DNA of 64,000 bases from Margaritifera margaritifera. Lineage: Eukaryota > Mollusca > Bivalvia > Unionida > Margaritiferidae. The notes under the pieces were generated by a model. That model did no database searches. It was given only the letters and a program-made list of their open reading frames with translations, and was not told where the DNA came from. Position numbers and translations under genes: made by a program. Below, one piece after another: positions 13,376 through 27,884 of this stretch. Location: NCBI GenBank assembly GCA_029931535.1, contig JAQPZY010001301.1:992001-1056000 (forward strand). The letters are read 5' to 3'. Every line of letters starts with the position of its first letter. Positions within the stretch are counted from its first letter, which is position 1.

Positions 13376-13510
13376 GAGGAACAGCGTCGATCGACACCAG
13401 TCACGTGACAACCCACTACTACAACCACCCTTCTCTGACATTTCAATACAATGGGTCGTACTATGAACGATATGGAGGGTTTAAGGTGACGTATTGGTCG
13501 GAACCAACAG
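13376..13510 (+). CDS. Exon E1: C-terminal part of CUB-like domain 2
   Basis: This 135-nt exon, phase 1 to phase 1, has acceptor taatttag and donor gtaaat. It encodes residues 153-197 with SLTFQYNGSYYERYGGFKVTYW. The pattern of a hydrophobic strand, a GS turn and GGFxVxY is the classical end of a CUB domain (LxFxSDxSxxxxGFxxxY). E2 (51145-51276) matches strongly and is one codon shorter. Confidence 0.9.
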
Positions 13511-14295
13511 GTAAATATAATTTTCAAACTTTACGAATAAAATACTTTATCAGGTATATATACTTGGCGTTCAGGTACAGTCCAACAAACCTCTCTAATA
13601 GAGTGCGAATAGACTTTAATCAGAAAATATTTCAAAGAATAATTAGTCTTTTTTTTTTTTTTTTTTTTTTAAAGAAAATATCTTAAAAATATTACGTCCT
13701 CTAGGTATCAATTTTCTCCTGTATAATTCTTTCATGCATCGGTTTGTAATGAAATTGTATTGGCTTTTTATAAACATAGACCTACTTGCATTTTTCAGTG
13801 AAAATAATACTATAAAATTGTGCTCATACATACGATGTTTGTCACTTTGTAGAATGCTTTCGTTGAAGTGACATTTTTGTAAATTGGATATATTGAAATA
13901 TTTGTTGAAAAACACTAAAATGAATATAACTAAATATTGTCTTGAATTTTTATTCCTGTATGTTGAATTTTTTTCATGTATGTTTCAAACTATGTGGCAA
14001 TTGAATTAACACATTTCATAAAGTATAAGAACTTTCTCATCCGACTTCTGATCTTTTCTTTTGTAACAAGATGACTTTGTGGTCACTATATGCTTTACAG
14101 AAAGTCCCGCTATAGGGGCATGAAAAGGAGGACCTTTTTATGTTGCAGTTCAATACCATTGTTAGTCATATTGCATCATATTTCTTCCTTCATCTGAATA
14201 TAGATACCACTTGTGTGGGAAGATAAAAAAAAAAAACCTTTGCAACCGCCATGATAAATATCCGACAGGCACTATGTTTTCCTATGACATTCAGC

Positions 14296-14296
<1 letters not shown>

Positions 14297-14390
<94 letters not shown>
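14297..14390. repeat. (AT)n microsatellite
   Basis: Long AT tract with one 'acat' interruption. The Tyr-Ile repeat ORFs on both strands are artefacts of it. Confidence 0.95.
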
Positions 14391-14393
<3 letters not shown>

Positions 14394-15324
14394 CTCTGGA
14401 GTTACTTTCTTGTCCCACTTAGAAAATATATCTTCCCTTAATTATGCTATATAAACATATTTAGGCCTAATTAATTTTTCTTCTTCTCTCTCATCGTCTC
14501 TCACTTCATCTCTTTTTTGTCCTTGCCATATCGATGAATACATCTCACGATATGCCAACGCTGTACTGAGCAAATGCTTGCGAAGAACGATGAGAAACTA
14601 CCATTAAATGCCTTATAACAAATTTCAAACAAGAAGGTTTCAAATATTAACTGATGTAAAATAGTTTTATACATGAATCCTGCAAATGATCATTCACTGA
14701 ACTTGCAGCACCTGTTTTATTCGATGTCCTACGTCACCTACACATGTAAACTCTGATAAAATGAAAACATTTAGGCCTGAATTAAATATAATGCTAAGAA
14801 TTGTTTAAAATAACTATTTCACCTCTCATCACACTCATAATTATGTTTGAAAACTATAGAGAACACGAGAATAAACAATCCAAGATTAGGTGATTATCGA
14901 AATTTTTGTGCAGCATCTGTCTACGAACTATACTACAAGTCTGCCAAGGCCACATAATTTACATTTGAATACAGAAATAAACAAAATAAACAGACATAAT
15001 GAAAACAGAAACACTCGCAATTGTTGAAAGCTTTAGTTTAAAGCTGCTATGTTCTAAGATCTCTCGGATCTAACCACTCCCCACCCCAACTATGATAACT
15101 ATATCAATCCGTGCAGGATATGTTTAAAAGAAAAGAAAATCGTGCCTATTTTACTAAGAAACAGTAATTAATTTGACAAAATACACAAACTGAATATACG
15201 AGACAAGTTTGTAACGGGTCACTGTCATAAATGATTGCAACATTTTGGAACTTCTTCTAGCGATGTAATAATCCAACCGTCGGGGTGGGGGAAATCCATG
15301 CAAGTCGACCATATTTGCATTAAA

Positions 15325-15437
<113 letters not shown>

Positions 15438-15976
15438 TTTTATTCGAGTAGATATAAGAAAATATTTCACTAGCGATGTGGAAACATTTTGTATTGTGAC
15501 CCTTACATCGTTGTTTGTCATTGACCTCATGGATGAATATCACATTAAGGCGGTGAATAATTTATCATGTGCCTGTAATGTATAGCAAGTTTGTGGTAAA
15601 GAAGCAATTACTGTACTTCAATAACCTGAACATTTAAAACGGTGTGATAATATATGATACACAATGTACAGAAATATCAAATTTAAATACCTATAATATA
15701 TGGTTTAACAATTACGCTTGCTCATTCTTCGCGCTATCTAGTTTATAGTCAGACGGTTATGGATCTGCCTTTTTATACCAGTCTGTGTATACAAATTTTC
15801 TGAGTCCATCTAAAAAAAAACTAACGTTTTTCAAAATATTGTGCAGTTTAGAAACCCATTCCTATTCCTCATGCCTTCTTAATTACATGGTTTGTGTTTT
15901 GTTTCTTTAAGTAACAATGCATACACTTGCGTGTTATAATATATCGTAATCTTCTTTTATCTTTTGTCATTCACAG

Positions 15977-16079
15977 GCTTTTATGTGCCAGAAAACTTTA
16001 CAGCCTACCATTATTCCAAGAATACCTTTAGCCGATCATTCTCATACGCAAAGGTTTCATCACCGTACTTAAACACCGA
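15977..16079 (+). CDS. Exon F1: N-terminal part of CUB-like domain 3
   Basis: This 103-nt exon, phase 1 to phase 2, has acceptor cattcacag and donor gtaagt. It encodes residues 198-231: PENFTAY, then SFSYAKVSSPYLNT. It occupies the slot that exon C fills in the other domain type (same phases, same SxPxY signature) but has no cysteine. Its end joins A2 to give LNTE-GRHTYTV. NFT is a glycosylation sequon. Its duplicate, preceding A1, must be upstream of the window. Confidence 0.8.
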
Positions 16080-16468
16080 GTAAGTTTTCCTCATATAAAT
16101 AATTTTAAAACCGCTATACATCTTGGTCTATCCTCCATAATTTATCTATCAATCTATCGATCTTTTTGTTTTCATTTGGTCATAAAACTGATCAGCGTCG
16201 TCAATGTGTTTCGTAAGAATTTGTGAAATGCATTTGCAAACAAACTTTACAAGGTTCGAAACGCAAAAACTGACCTGACATTTTTTTGTGTGCGACCACC
16301 CCGTTGATGGCTTTTTGTCTACATCCCTTATTGAGGTTGGTAGCTCAGAGGAACATAGTCTCGTTCAACCAGGCTCTCGCGTGACACCGAGAGATCAACG
16401 GCGACTGAGGGTCTGGTCAATGTCCATACAATTGATTGTTACCTATACATGTCACTCATTTACGTTGA

Positions 16469-16540
16469 TTCCACATTAGTGGGAAGCCAGATATAGCAGC
16501 CACTTTCCACATTAATGGGAATCCGGATATAGCAGTCACT
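16469..16540. repeat. Two-copy 36-bp tandem repeat
   Basis: The unit runs from ttccacatta to agcagccact and is repeated at 16505-16540 with a few substitutions. It lies at the edge of a GC-richer patch (16280-16560) that contrasts with the surrounding AT-rich intron. Confidence 0.85.
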
Positions 16541-19500
16541 TGCCAGATGGCGGCGTGACCGGTAGTTGCGTCAACAGTTTGCTAAGGTTTTAGATATACT
16601 TTTACATTTGCCCATATTTCCTAAACATCTTGATAGATTCGCATTATACCTGGGATTAATCATTATGAACTCAACACAATTCATTCCGTAGCATGCTGAC
16701 TCGCCCGTGTTACCCTGGGGTCAAGGTCACAGTCATATCAAATTTGACTTAAGTTTTAGATAAATTTATTCATTTGCTTGTATTTACTATACTTTCGATA
16801 TATTTTCTTTTTAATTGGGATGAACCATTATGAAGCTAATATAATATGATGTATTATACGACATGGTTCCTCGCTCTTTTGATTTTAGGGTCCTTGTCAC
16901 AGCCATAGAAAATTTGCGTGAAAGTTTTTGTTAATCTCTTTAAAGATTCATTCTCATAATTCTTTGCAGTAATCATTTTGAAGCTATGACAATTAATTAT
17001 ATGAATGTCAGTAGTACAGATATTAACGATTCTAGCCAGCCCTTCTATCCTCTAATATACAATTTATATTTTTATAAAATCAGACCTATCAGTTAGAAAA
17101 TAGAATATAAATTTTAGACTTTAAATGAATAAAATATAAGTGATACAAATAAGCAGACTACATAAGCAGATAAAGTTCCATGAAAATATCACTATGGATT
17201 AGCAAAACAGCATCCAGTGATACATTAAATAATAACTATTGATAGATTCATATGCGACTGTATTTATTAATTTCACATGAAAAGCATAGAGCAGCAAATA
17301 CACATTTCATATGTTATTCAATCAGTAATGGACGAGTTCAATACCTTTGACACAGAAGGACAAGTACTTAAGAACGATTACTAAATAGGGAAGATACTAA
17401 ATAATCAGATGAAGATGTTATTGATCTGCAACTTTTATACAAACACTTGAGTTTGTTTCTTTGTTTTTTTAGGGGGGTTGGGGAGTTCTAAATATATTTG
17501 TGATTTCCGGTTAGCCGCTATAACCTCGACCCCCCCCTCCTTTCGTGACCCCATCATTTAATAAAAATATTTCCAAAACACAAATGATTGCATTGCACTA
17601 TAAACAATGTTGATATAGATAATATATTCAAGTAATAAATTGTAGAATCAAATTGACAGCAAAAGGCTAATATCCAGTATAATCAAAATCATTTAGTTAT
17701 TTGTGCGATCCTCCCACTGTGAATTATATATTAAATATTGGAAAATAATTTATATTTATTACACAAATGAATTGTTTTAAATACAATCCAGCAATATACT
17801 TGTTTATTTTCAGGGGCATGCTAAACCCCATCCAATTTAAAATGCTGTACACTACTTCGTATGTTTTGTAGCATCACTAAAGTGTTCGATTTCTTTAACC
17901 AAATCGTTTTTATTCTCATTAATCCTTTTACAGTCCAAAGGTAGTACTGTTGTCAGTTGGTAGCGCAGGATATAAAGTAGGTGTACCCGTTATATTTTAC
18001 CTCAAAGCTGTGATATGAATACGCACAAAAGGAGACAGCTTAGACTGAGTCGATGGTGCAGCAGAGTAAGGTGCTTTTGTCACGAATAACCATTCAATTG
18101 AGTAGCAAATTAATCTGGTCGTAACCCATGAGCTAGGAGGTAGTCATTTATGCACTATCTGCAACAATCTGCAATAATCAGCTTTCCAATTTCTTCAATA
18201 TCCAGGGTTGATGGTGGACAAATTTAAATACCTTTTCAAAACATGTTGTAGGCTAAAGGAAGAGCAGGGTATAATTTTGCATTGTAAATTGTGTCGATAA
18301 TATTTTTGTTTCAGTTCACATTCGTCTGCAAGTAAAAGCTATGCTATATATCAGCCAAAGCGATTTCATTATTTTAGCAATTTAAGTTTGATTTTACTTT
18401 TTTATGTACAGTGCTTACAATTATGACGGTAAATGTCCGTGTGCTACTATGGAGGAAATTGTCAACAAAGTAAATGCAGAATAATTATTTTTGGAATTTC
18501 ACCGATATTCATGTTTTGACGTGGCCCTATTGACATTTAAAACATCTTCTAAAGCATGATGTAGGCAACTGTAAGAGCAGATTTCATTCATTCAATTGCT
18601 GCATGTTGAATAGACTTAAAGACAACTTGTTAAACGCACGTTGAAGGCAACTCTAAGATCAGAGCATATTTAATTGCTGCATGGTAAATAGGGTCAATGA
18701 CATTTGTTTCATCCGACATGAATCTATAGGTAAAATCTATGCTATGTATTACCTTTCAAAAGCTAAAACATTTCTGCAATCGGGTTCTAAGCAGACAGTT
18801 TTTTATTTCTCGCAGTGTCATAGTACATAGTCCATAGACCAAATAAACACGATACCTAAAACTTGTACACGCCCGCCTATCAAATATGATCGTGTACTGC
18901 AAGTGTACTAAGGGCAAAGTTTCGTTTAAACTTCAACTTTATTTGTTTTGTTTTTTTATTCCCGTGGATGTATTCTAATCTACCGAGTCCAGCTCTACGT
19001 TGATGTTTTGGCTTTTGCAACGTAATATTTTTGGGCTCTTTGCTCACCATAGATGCATTTTGCCTCTTTTTGTCATTATATTCAATTTTGGAAAGCTAAT
19101 ACAAGAGAAATCTGGATCGGAGCAAAGGTTATTTGCAGGAAGATTTTCAATATTACTTTTACTGGTGAAAATTAATTTGACATTTAGTTGGTAAATACAA
19201 TAGATGGAGTTTACGACATGTTTGTTTGTTCAAAAGTAAAAGATATAAGCCAGATTAATCAGAAATAAAAATATAGCTTTTTCATATTATACACAACAAA
19301 AAGTGGAGAGAATAAAACGGAAAATGCTGCCGTGAATACCAAAGAAAATACAAGAGACAAAGCCACCAAAATGATAAACATTTCACATTACTGAAAAACA
19401 CACATACAGAATTTTACAAGCTCTGACAGTAAGCACTGGATAAGATACAACGCTGAAAACGTTATTGTTCTGTCCATTGACCTACACCGTACATAGCTAA

Positions 19501-20450
19501 ATTTTACAAAAACTGAAGATGTCAGTAAAAATGATTTAGACATTGATCATTTTATTCCATATTTTTCATAATTGGATTTGTCTAAGTTTCAGCAACAAGG
19601 AAATGTGTTGACTGGTCAAATACAAGATATGTGAAAGCAATTGAAAACAAATCAAACCATGTCAATATTACATAAAATAATGTCAGAGTAAAAGAAAAAG
19701 TTGAACCTTCACGATGACTAACTTCAACACTGAGAAGATTTTGACAAGCATGGTCTAATGTACACTACTTTAATGCATGAAAACCAGCTGCTCCTGGAAA
19801 GACTTCTTGTAGCAATTATGATTAAAAACATAAATGTAGCAACCACAAAACAACCAGTGAGCATGTCCTTAGGATTATTTTCAATATTTCATGTTTCCTG
19901 ATAATGTGCTGTTCTGTTTTTCAGAGTCAATTCAGTTCGTCTTTTAAAATAGATATCTTTGAAATTAAGCAATCTAGTACTCATTGTTGAGAACGGTAAT
20001 CCCAACTTGAATGACAAAAAGTGCATTAAAGTAACTAATTCAATTTAAACTAATAGACTTTTATATTAATTTATTCCGGAAATTCTCAGTTATTGATCGG
20101 AGGATATCTGCTTATTGATTATATCATTTTGAGGATTGCAAGATCTGACAATGATTAGAAAAATTCCGCGGCTCTAACAATGACGAAGAATTCATAGGTT
20201 TTCCATTTGTTTCCCTTCAGTTAAGTGCAACTCATTTTGCAGACCAGTATTTCTTCCAGTATCTTTTGTGCGTCGCATTTGAAAAACTTACGATCACTTT
20301 TTGTATACCCTATTCAAATTCTGTAGATAACTGATTTGTTACTTAGTAGGTAAGGTTCTTTGAAACATCAAAACAATCTATGAATCTTTTACAAGCTGAA
20401 TCTTTTCCGTTTATCAACGACAACATATTCACTATTTATATGACCAAAAG

Positions 20451-21900
20451 ATGCCTGAGAGCGGTGGTGATAATTTTGGTATTTCAATTGAAAATCGTTT
20501 GTATGAAGATGACGAGTATGAGGTAGATACACAAGTTCAAATAAAAGTTGATGATATTGTAAATCTTACAAATTATTTTATTCAAATCACAGCACATGTT
20601 GCTGAAACCATGCTAGGTGGTCTGAAGCATGTTTCACTAGAATGTATGGACGTGTTTACGTAGCTAATAAAAAGATTTTTAAAGGATAAAGAACAATGCA
20701 AATTAGAAGGAAATAACGTTAGAACTGAAAAGAACACTTTATTATGAAAAACAAGACTCAAAACCTGTTGACAATAGAATTCAAGTCTGGAAAAAGGCAG
20801 CATCAAAATGATGTTAGCACTTATCACTATAGCTGTCCAGACTGGAAATGCAATTTTGAAAACATTAAGTTGGAGAGAAACAAAACTACAAGTCAAAATG
20901 GATACGTCGTATTAGGAATATATAAAATATATATAGACCTAAACCCACTGTTGCACACAAGGAGAACAAATAAGCCCGTGAGATCAACCGGTTAAATAAG
21001 CAGAAAAGGTAACGATTGCCACGAAAAGCGACAATGTCGAGGACATCCACCTGCAGAAAAACGACAATTTGCTCAACGTGACGAAATAGATATAATATCG
21101 TACATAGATGTTGCGGAGGAGCTCAAATGGAGAAAACAAAAGATTCAAATATCAATATGTATAAAGAACAGATTCAAGATTTCAGAAGAAAAAGAAGCAA
21201 ACACAAAAGATCTATTGCAATAGCAGCTGGAATGTGATGATAGGAAACGACCGCAGACAGTTGAAAACATAACAGATTAGGAGAGAAATTTACAAGATGG
21301 GTTAAAATCACTTTTGAAAAAGGTGTGTACCAATAACTGCTTTAGATACTGCACTAAACATGACAATATCAACTGTTGATCTTTCTAGTAAGACATTTGT
21401 TCATCAAAATATATAGGTTTTTGACAATAGGTAATATATTTTTTATTGCAACCGTTGGTTCAGAAATATATTCCGAAGAAGAGGAGAAAGTTTGAGCTGA
21501 GTTCAAAAAGTCAGTTGATTCAGGTCATAGAGAAGACTGTAGTAATCTTTATTTCTAAGTGTGGTTTAGGTATGATGCTTTTTGTTTCAAGAAATATCTA
21601 CCCAGGTATCAAATCAACTGTTAATATCCCTCGAAGTGAACTGAGTGAATATTTTTATTGCACAGTTCGAGTACGGCAGAAATATATGACAAGTTCAGTT
21701 CTATTCTCTGTTTCAAAATGCTAAAATGCGGAAACGGCTGGAACTTAAGTTTTGGTTAACGGCTGGAACTTAAGTTTTGGTTGATGAAGAGTTACAAAAT
21801 ATATTTTTGTTTGGTTCTGGGGATGATTCGAGCATTTATGATGACACTTTTATAAAAAGACAACGCGAAATTAAATATTTTGTAAATTAAGAAATAAAAG
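20451..21900 (+). pseudogene. Decayed ORF region with coiled-coil-like composition
   Basis: A 70-codon ORF (20451-20663) starting MPESGGDNF is acidic at its N-terminus. In-frame stops and shifts then lead through Lys/Glu/Gln-rich reading frames, such as a segment near 21120 containing EELKWRKQKIQ and another near 21230-21330 containing NLQDGLKSLLKK. These fragments together resemble the heptad-rich body of one longer, now broken protein. I do not recognise a family, and low-complexity A-rich DNA could mimic this. It is absent from the equivalent part of duplication copy 1 in the window. Confidence 0.35.
21734..21783. repeat. Two-copy 25-bp tandem duplication
   Basis: The unit acggctggaacttaagtttt plus ggtta is repeated immediately with 24 of 25 bases identical, suggesting a recent slip or repair event. 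Confidence 0.9.
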
Positions 21901-24847
21901 AGAACTTGTTATAACTATGATTATCAAACATGGCTTGTACATGAAAAAATGAGTTTCAGCATAGTACATATGTATCTCTCGAAACACATTTGCTATTTTA
22001 ACTTGGAGAAGTTCAGATAACAATTTATTGTACTGAACTAAGTATCCGGACAAGGGTAATGTGCTGTACTTGTTATTTTAAAATCTAAAAGTCAGTTGCT
22101 TCCAAATCGCAGCCCGTCGCTTACGGATTAGATAACTTACATTAGTACAGGAGTCCTGCAATGTTGTTGCCGTTCACTGTTCGTGTGCCGTAGGCGCTTC
22201 TAAACGCCGTACCTCTTTTTGTTCTTTAGGTTCAATAAGAGCAGTATTGTAGCTATGTCTGTCCTAAAACCTATCATTTACATTAAAACAAATGAATCTT
22301 AAATCTGCATTTCTTGTGCTACTACATTTAGCCTCTATTTACGATCTTTCCACATATACGTGTAATTCTTTCACGATTTTCTCTCGATCTCTCTCCAAAC
22401 TTTTCAATTCCTCTACTGCAATGTCATTTTAGTCATGTTGGCTGTGCACACTATTCGCATCTCCTGTACATACTATTTCGTTTTTTTCTACTCCCTCAAT
22501 AACAGTTTTTCTCTGTTACATTTGTAACGTTTTGCAACTGGTTGAATCTCTAATATACGTTGCATTAGCACGATTCTACACTTTATTTGTCTAGTTTAAT
22601 TTCAATTATTTTAAAAGAAAATATTGAAATTGTACATGGTAAAGATTGGTGCACTTTCTTTCAATACAGTTCGAGAGAAGTTTAAATGTCTCCACGAACA
22701 TTTATCTCCTTTTAATCACCCATTACTCGTTTTTAAATCTCAAAGACCAGCATGTATTCTTTAACATAGCATTTGTTTGTCACCCTTTTTGAAATGTAGT
22801 TGGAAAGAACCTTACACTTTTGAACGTCACCCTTTTTCATTTCTTCAGTAATGTATTTATTTCCCCGATATGACATCTAAATAGTAATCACCGTACCAAG
22901 ATTGTGCGCGTGCCATTTGGTTATTTACTACTGACGTTTCTGGCTGTAATATCTTTTTTTTCCTTTTGTCGTTTTCATCTGAATAAATTCACACATCACC
23001 CATGTTTCAACTCCTTCATGCACCATGACTTTTACATCTGTCAATTTGTAGAAATTCGTTATTGTTCTAATACCAAGTGTTCATGCTCTTTAATATTGTT
23101 ATTTATCTATTCTGCTTTTTCTGTTTACGATGGAGATGATATGAATTGGAGAATTTTTTAAATGCATAATGGCTGGTTCTCAACTGTTATACGACTTATC
23201 TTACCTTTTCTATTTCACTAATGTATACTTTTCAACGTTCCTTATTTTGTCTTCAAAACCTATTCAACTTTGTATATTGTTATGTATATTTAATCTATAA
23301 CGTGTGTTTGAATCTTGTCCATCAAGATAAGTTGCACTTTAGATTCTGGTCACCAGTAAACGAAATGTTTACTTAGCATTTGCGTTCAAGGCCATTCTTA
23401 TTTACAATTAGACTGGATTTTTTTCCATGCGATTGCTTCACATCTTGTTGATACAGGTCAAGTGTAAATGTGTATAAATATAGATTTGGTAAACAAATAA
23501 TTCATTACAGTTTTAGATCAGTCTGCGGGAATCCATTTATCATCATTTTTTATATTGTACCCTTAAAATCGGATATAATGCGAGAGGAATTACTTAGTTA
23601 CTTAATCCATTCATTGGAATTACCAAAGTGCTCACTGACTTCCAAATTAATACATTACTTTGGACTTTTGTGAACTCATTCAAAGACATTCTGAATTGTA
23701 TCAGTGTTATATCAGGACATTGAAGAATATCGGAACTAATTCGAAACATTCTATATTTTTGGATTTGTGATTAGGACATGTAGTATTATTTGGAATTTGA
23801 TTCACAATATTGTAAGTATCTCTTGAATTTCACTTTGTATTATATGGAAATAAATTGCTTGTTGATATTACTTACATTGCTGCTTTCACTTTCTTCCTGT
23901 TACATATTTTATAAGGTCTAGAGTCGTAACAATATAGCATCTCCTTTATCAATGTTAAGAACGTATTCCTTTTCAAAAATAGTTTGAATATCTGAATTCT
24001 AACTCCTTCACACAAAATGTATGTCTTCCAAATGTATCTGTTCTCAGGTAACTAACTGGGTTGATTCTTGCTTTATCTTTGTTTTCGTTTTTGCTTCTTT
24101 GCTTGCTCCGATGCGAGTCATGTATATTAATATGTGATGGGTGTTATTGTAACCACCAAAACACAAATCAATTATCTGGTTTCACTCTGAGTGAAATAAT
24201 GCCACCTTTCAAATACATATGGTTTTGAGTAAATTGAAAAGTGTTTGATGTGTTCCTTTTCCATCTCTGTCAACATATTTCCCTATACTTATCAAGAATG
24301 GCATCTCCCTTTTTCGTTTCTTCTCCTTCAGCCCAGCAGTATTTAAAAAAAAACAACATATCACTGTCAAGATGTATTTGTAGCCATAGTTGTCTTTTTC
24401 ATATACTTGCACGAGAACATTGTCTGACTGCCACTGATGATCAACGCGACTGACAAGTCTGTTTAAAGAAAATTTCTCTTCTCGCATTTATGTGTAATTT
24501 CTAGACAGACTGCTTAGTTGACTGTTCTTTTAGTTCGGTTTGGATTATTTTCACTTTGTCCCATTTAATTTGTTGACAATTTTTATTTATTTAAGCAACT
24601 GTAGCATCTGTATTGCAATAACGATGTCTTAAGCACTGCTCTTTTTCTGCAAGTTAAAACTATAAAACATATTAAATATTTTATATTAATTAACTGTTTT
24701 TAGTATCATCAACAAGCCAACAGGACGACAGTCTAAAACAGGTAATTTTATTGTCAGCAATTTGCCACGTTTCTTCGTTCGGTGTAACCGTATTAATGAT
24801 TTCAGTTTATGTCAGATTTTCCATTCCTATGGTTGACTCTGCCACAA

Positions 24848-24869
24848 ATATATATATATATATATATAT
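24848..24869. repeat. Short (AT)n tract
   Basis: About 11 AT units in intron F1-A2. Confidence 0.9.
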
Positions 24870-26559
24870 TAATGTACTCGTATTCCCACAGCTGTATGTA
24901 AAAACTCAAAAATTATAACTGGTGTAGAAAGTTCAAAATGTACAATAATACTACTCTTTACGGCCGAGAAAAAAGGTTATGGTAAGAATTGTCATCCGCC
25001 TTTTTCTTTTGAAGCCTTAAATTTTGTTTCTGAAAACATGTACAGTGAATGCGTCCTTAAACATTCAAGGTGAAAATAATTTATGAATAGCATCGTGCTG
25101 AGCAAATGTATTGACGATTGTTGAAATATCATGAACGTTGATATTTAAATTACTTTTCTTTCCAAAATTAGTATACCTCCAAATTGTACAGGAACTTATC
25201 CCTAGATCTGCCAATAAGTTTAAGTTGGAAATATATTTAAATACCGGTTTAGCAGTTTTGAAAAAATCTTTTTGGGAAAAAAGAAAATTCAAACTATTTT
25301 TTCCAACACCAAAAAGTTTTTTAAAGTTTTTATCTCCAAAACACTGAACTGTTTTCTAGCTGAATTTGTAAGTATTTTCCAAAATACTTAAAACAACGCT
25401 ACATGATTGTTTTACACAGTAAAATAAAACCAGATGATTTAAAAAGAAATAATATCATGTTTTTTTTTTAATCAGCTTGATAGAGGGTATACACTTTCGT
25501 TATATTCTACGTGTGTCAATATTGTAGTTTTACGTTTATACAGCTCTGCATATGCCAAAATGTTATATATTTTATGATTATTTAAATTTTCCTCTTAAAT
25601 CAAAATATATATTTTCACTTTTCTATTTCAAACGCGAGATGCATTCAGTCAGTCCCCCCCCCCCTCCTTTATTTCGTTTTACGGATTATGCCCACAACTA
25701 TATATATAATTAACACAAAAGAAGTGAACAAAATCAGCATGAAAGATGAAATCATCATAAATACATCGTCAAATATATATCATTTATATAACATTAAAGA
25801 CCGAAATAAAGTGAACGTGTTTCATATGAGATTATACTTGAGTTGCCACTAAGCCCAAGTGAAGCACTTCTGATGGATAGTTTATGGACTATTTCAACTT
25901 ACTATTATGTTCCTTAATTTAGGCATGAATAAATGAATGAGGAAGAAACGTATTAGCCATAGACCATAACTGACAAAGAAAACTTGTTTTCTGTTTTAGC
26001 TTAGGCACAATAAAAGTGTAATAACAAATGAAGCTTTCATTAAAATTCCTTACATGCGTACAAAAATGAATAATGAGATTAAATACCAAATTGCATATAC
26101 GATCTTTTTATTAACGTAGTGTGCGATTTTCCATAGACTAATATTTTATGAATAACCATGTGTTGAGTGAGTATTCGAGAACAGGAAAAGATTGTTTTGA
26201 ACCTAGGTTAATAAAATATAAATTAGTTTGAATCTAGGCTCATGACAATATGCAGGGTTACGTATCTGGTCCATCACAGTCTACATTGTTTTGAAACGAT
26301 GGAGTTCTGCAATACTTGTGCACATGCCAAAATTGCGAATTTTCTTTTCCCGATAGTGTCTATCTGCATGGCACTTTTCTTCATACATTCTACAGCGAAA
26401 CACAGTTCGTTATTCAACATAATTGCAGGCAAAGCTTGTGGAAGAGAAAATATTTACCCGCTCTCCACAAGAAAAAAAAAAAAGAGTAGCGTGAACGCCC
26501 GTCCTGGTTAATAACTCTTAACCCTGATAACTGAAATTGATGTGCAGAAATCATAGTTC

Positions 26560-27350
26560 CTCTTTCAATTACAGTGATTTGGATCTTTGATCTTTTGACC
26601 CAAAATGTATAGGTTTCTTCCTTTCCTTAAGTTCAAGCTATCCACAAAGTTGTGACTAGGTAGGTGATGTAGAACTAATGATATTGTGTGGACATCATTT
26701 TTTTTCAGCAACAGTGACCTTGACTTTGATCCCAAAATCAACAGCCTTCTTTCTTAAACTAAACGCAAGCCAGCCACGTTTGGTTGAGGTCTGTCATGCA
26801 AAACTGATGTTATTGTGCGGAAACTATTTTTCTGTCAAAGTGGGTTTGACCTTTCACCTCTTGAGTCCGAAATGAAGAGAATTCTTTCTTATCTCAAGTG
26901 CTACCTATCCGCAAAGTTTGGTAGCTGTAGACGGTAGGTCTTGACCTATCACATAGATTTCATGTTACCTTATGTAAAAGCTGTCCAGAAAGTGTGGTAA
27001 CGCTATATGACGGAGAACTCGAGCTTGTGTGCGGAAGAAAATTGTCTTCTTTCGGTTACAGTGACCTAGACCTTTTGGCAATTGAACCCAAGATCAACAC
27101 ACCCGTGCCATGCAAAGACTGAAAGACATCCACAAAGATTATTAATTGTAAACAGTGTAGAACTCGAGTTATTGTGCGGAAAGCATATTTTTCTATCAGT
27201 AACAGTGACCTTTTTTGGAACCTTCAAGAGCAAGATCGATAGGGTTCTGCCTTGTCCGAAAAACAAATCATCTACATAGTTTGGTAACTGTAGATAGTTG
27301 ACAACTTTCGATTGTGCAGAAACGAAATCTGTAACAGACGGACGGATAAC
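26560..27350. repeat. Minisatellite, approx. 140-bp unit, second copy
   Basis: Cores of 'cagtgacctt' type occur near 26710, 27059 and 27205, with a diverged one near 26850, in the same order and context as the array at 4850-5560. The array was therefore already present when the gene segment duplicated. It is more eroded here. Confidence 0.7.
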
Positions 27351-27884
27351 GCCATAACATAATATGCTCTGCCTTATTGCGTGCGTATAAAAAATATATT
27401 AAAATTGCCTCACAACAGTCAAATACTTGTCGGTCACACAAAATTCTATTTGTTGTATCTTAAACTTAGCGCTATCGATAATTACCTGAATATAAGAAGT
27501 GGATGTATCTCTATCAAATCCAGTACGTTTGTATATGGATGAAATATTGCATAAAGCTAGATCATATTCTTACAAAACTAATTCGCTTAATTTTGTTTCT
27601 CTTCTTTTTGGTAACAATTTAAAAAATAAGTCTAGTCTACAATTAAGACATACGATGTGGTGAATTAGTTTCATGGGACGGGTACAAATGTATATGCAGC
27701 TGTTTTCGTTTTAGTTATGTATGCTCAACGGTTATTCTCCAAATGTTATGAAGATTATATCCTAAACATTACGAAGATCAATTGTTACCACTCCAAAAAT
27801 GTATTTAATATACTTAGTAATTCGGATTGATGTAAATGTATTCGGATACAGATACGTTTAATAACTTCTTGCTTTTTATCTCAG

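Larger units (their letters stand above)
1290..14300 (+). repeat. Intragenic tandem duplication, copy 1
   Basis: This block carries exons A1-E1 and their introns. It matches 22110-52030 in exon order, exon lengths, intron phases and intronic sequence. Visible intronic matches include 1330-1460 with 22140-22280, 8150-8260 with 33080-33190, and 13520-13640 with 51290-51420. The AAT array after exon C and the CT array after exon D are also shared. Boundaries are approximate. The block appears closer to the ancestral size because copy 2 holds large insertions. A MITE at 9292 is private to this copy. Confidence 0.8.
16080..27884 (+). other. Intron F1-A2, 11.8 kb
   Basis: Contents recognised: a GC-richer patch with a two-copy 36-bp repeat (about 16280-16560), degenerate repeats near 18230-18780, a decayed ORF region (20451-21900) followed by a 25-bp duplication, and from about 22110 the second copy of the intronic sequence seen at 1290-7612, including its minisatellite. 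A possible small exon at 17936 is listed only as a finding. The rest holds nothing I can identify. Confidence 0.6.
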
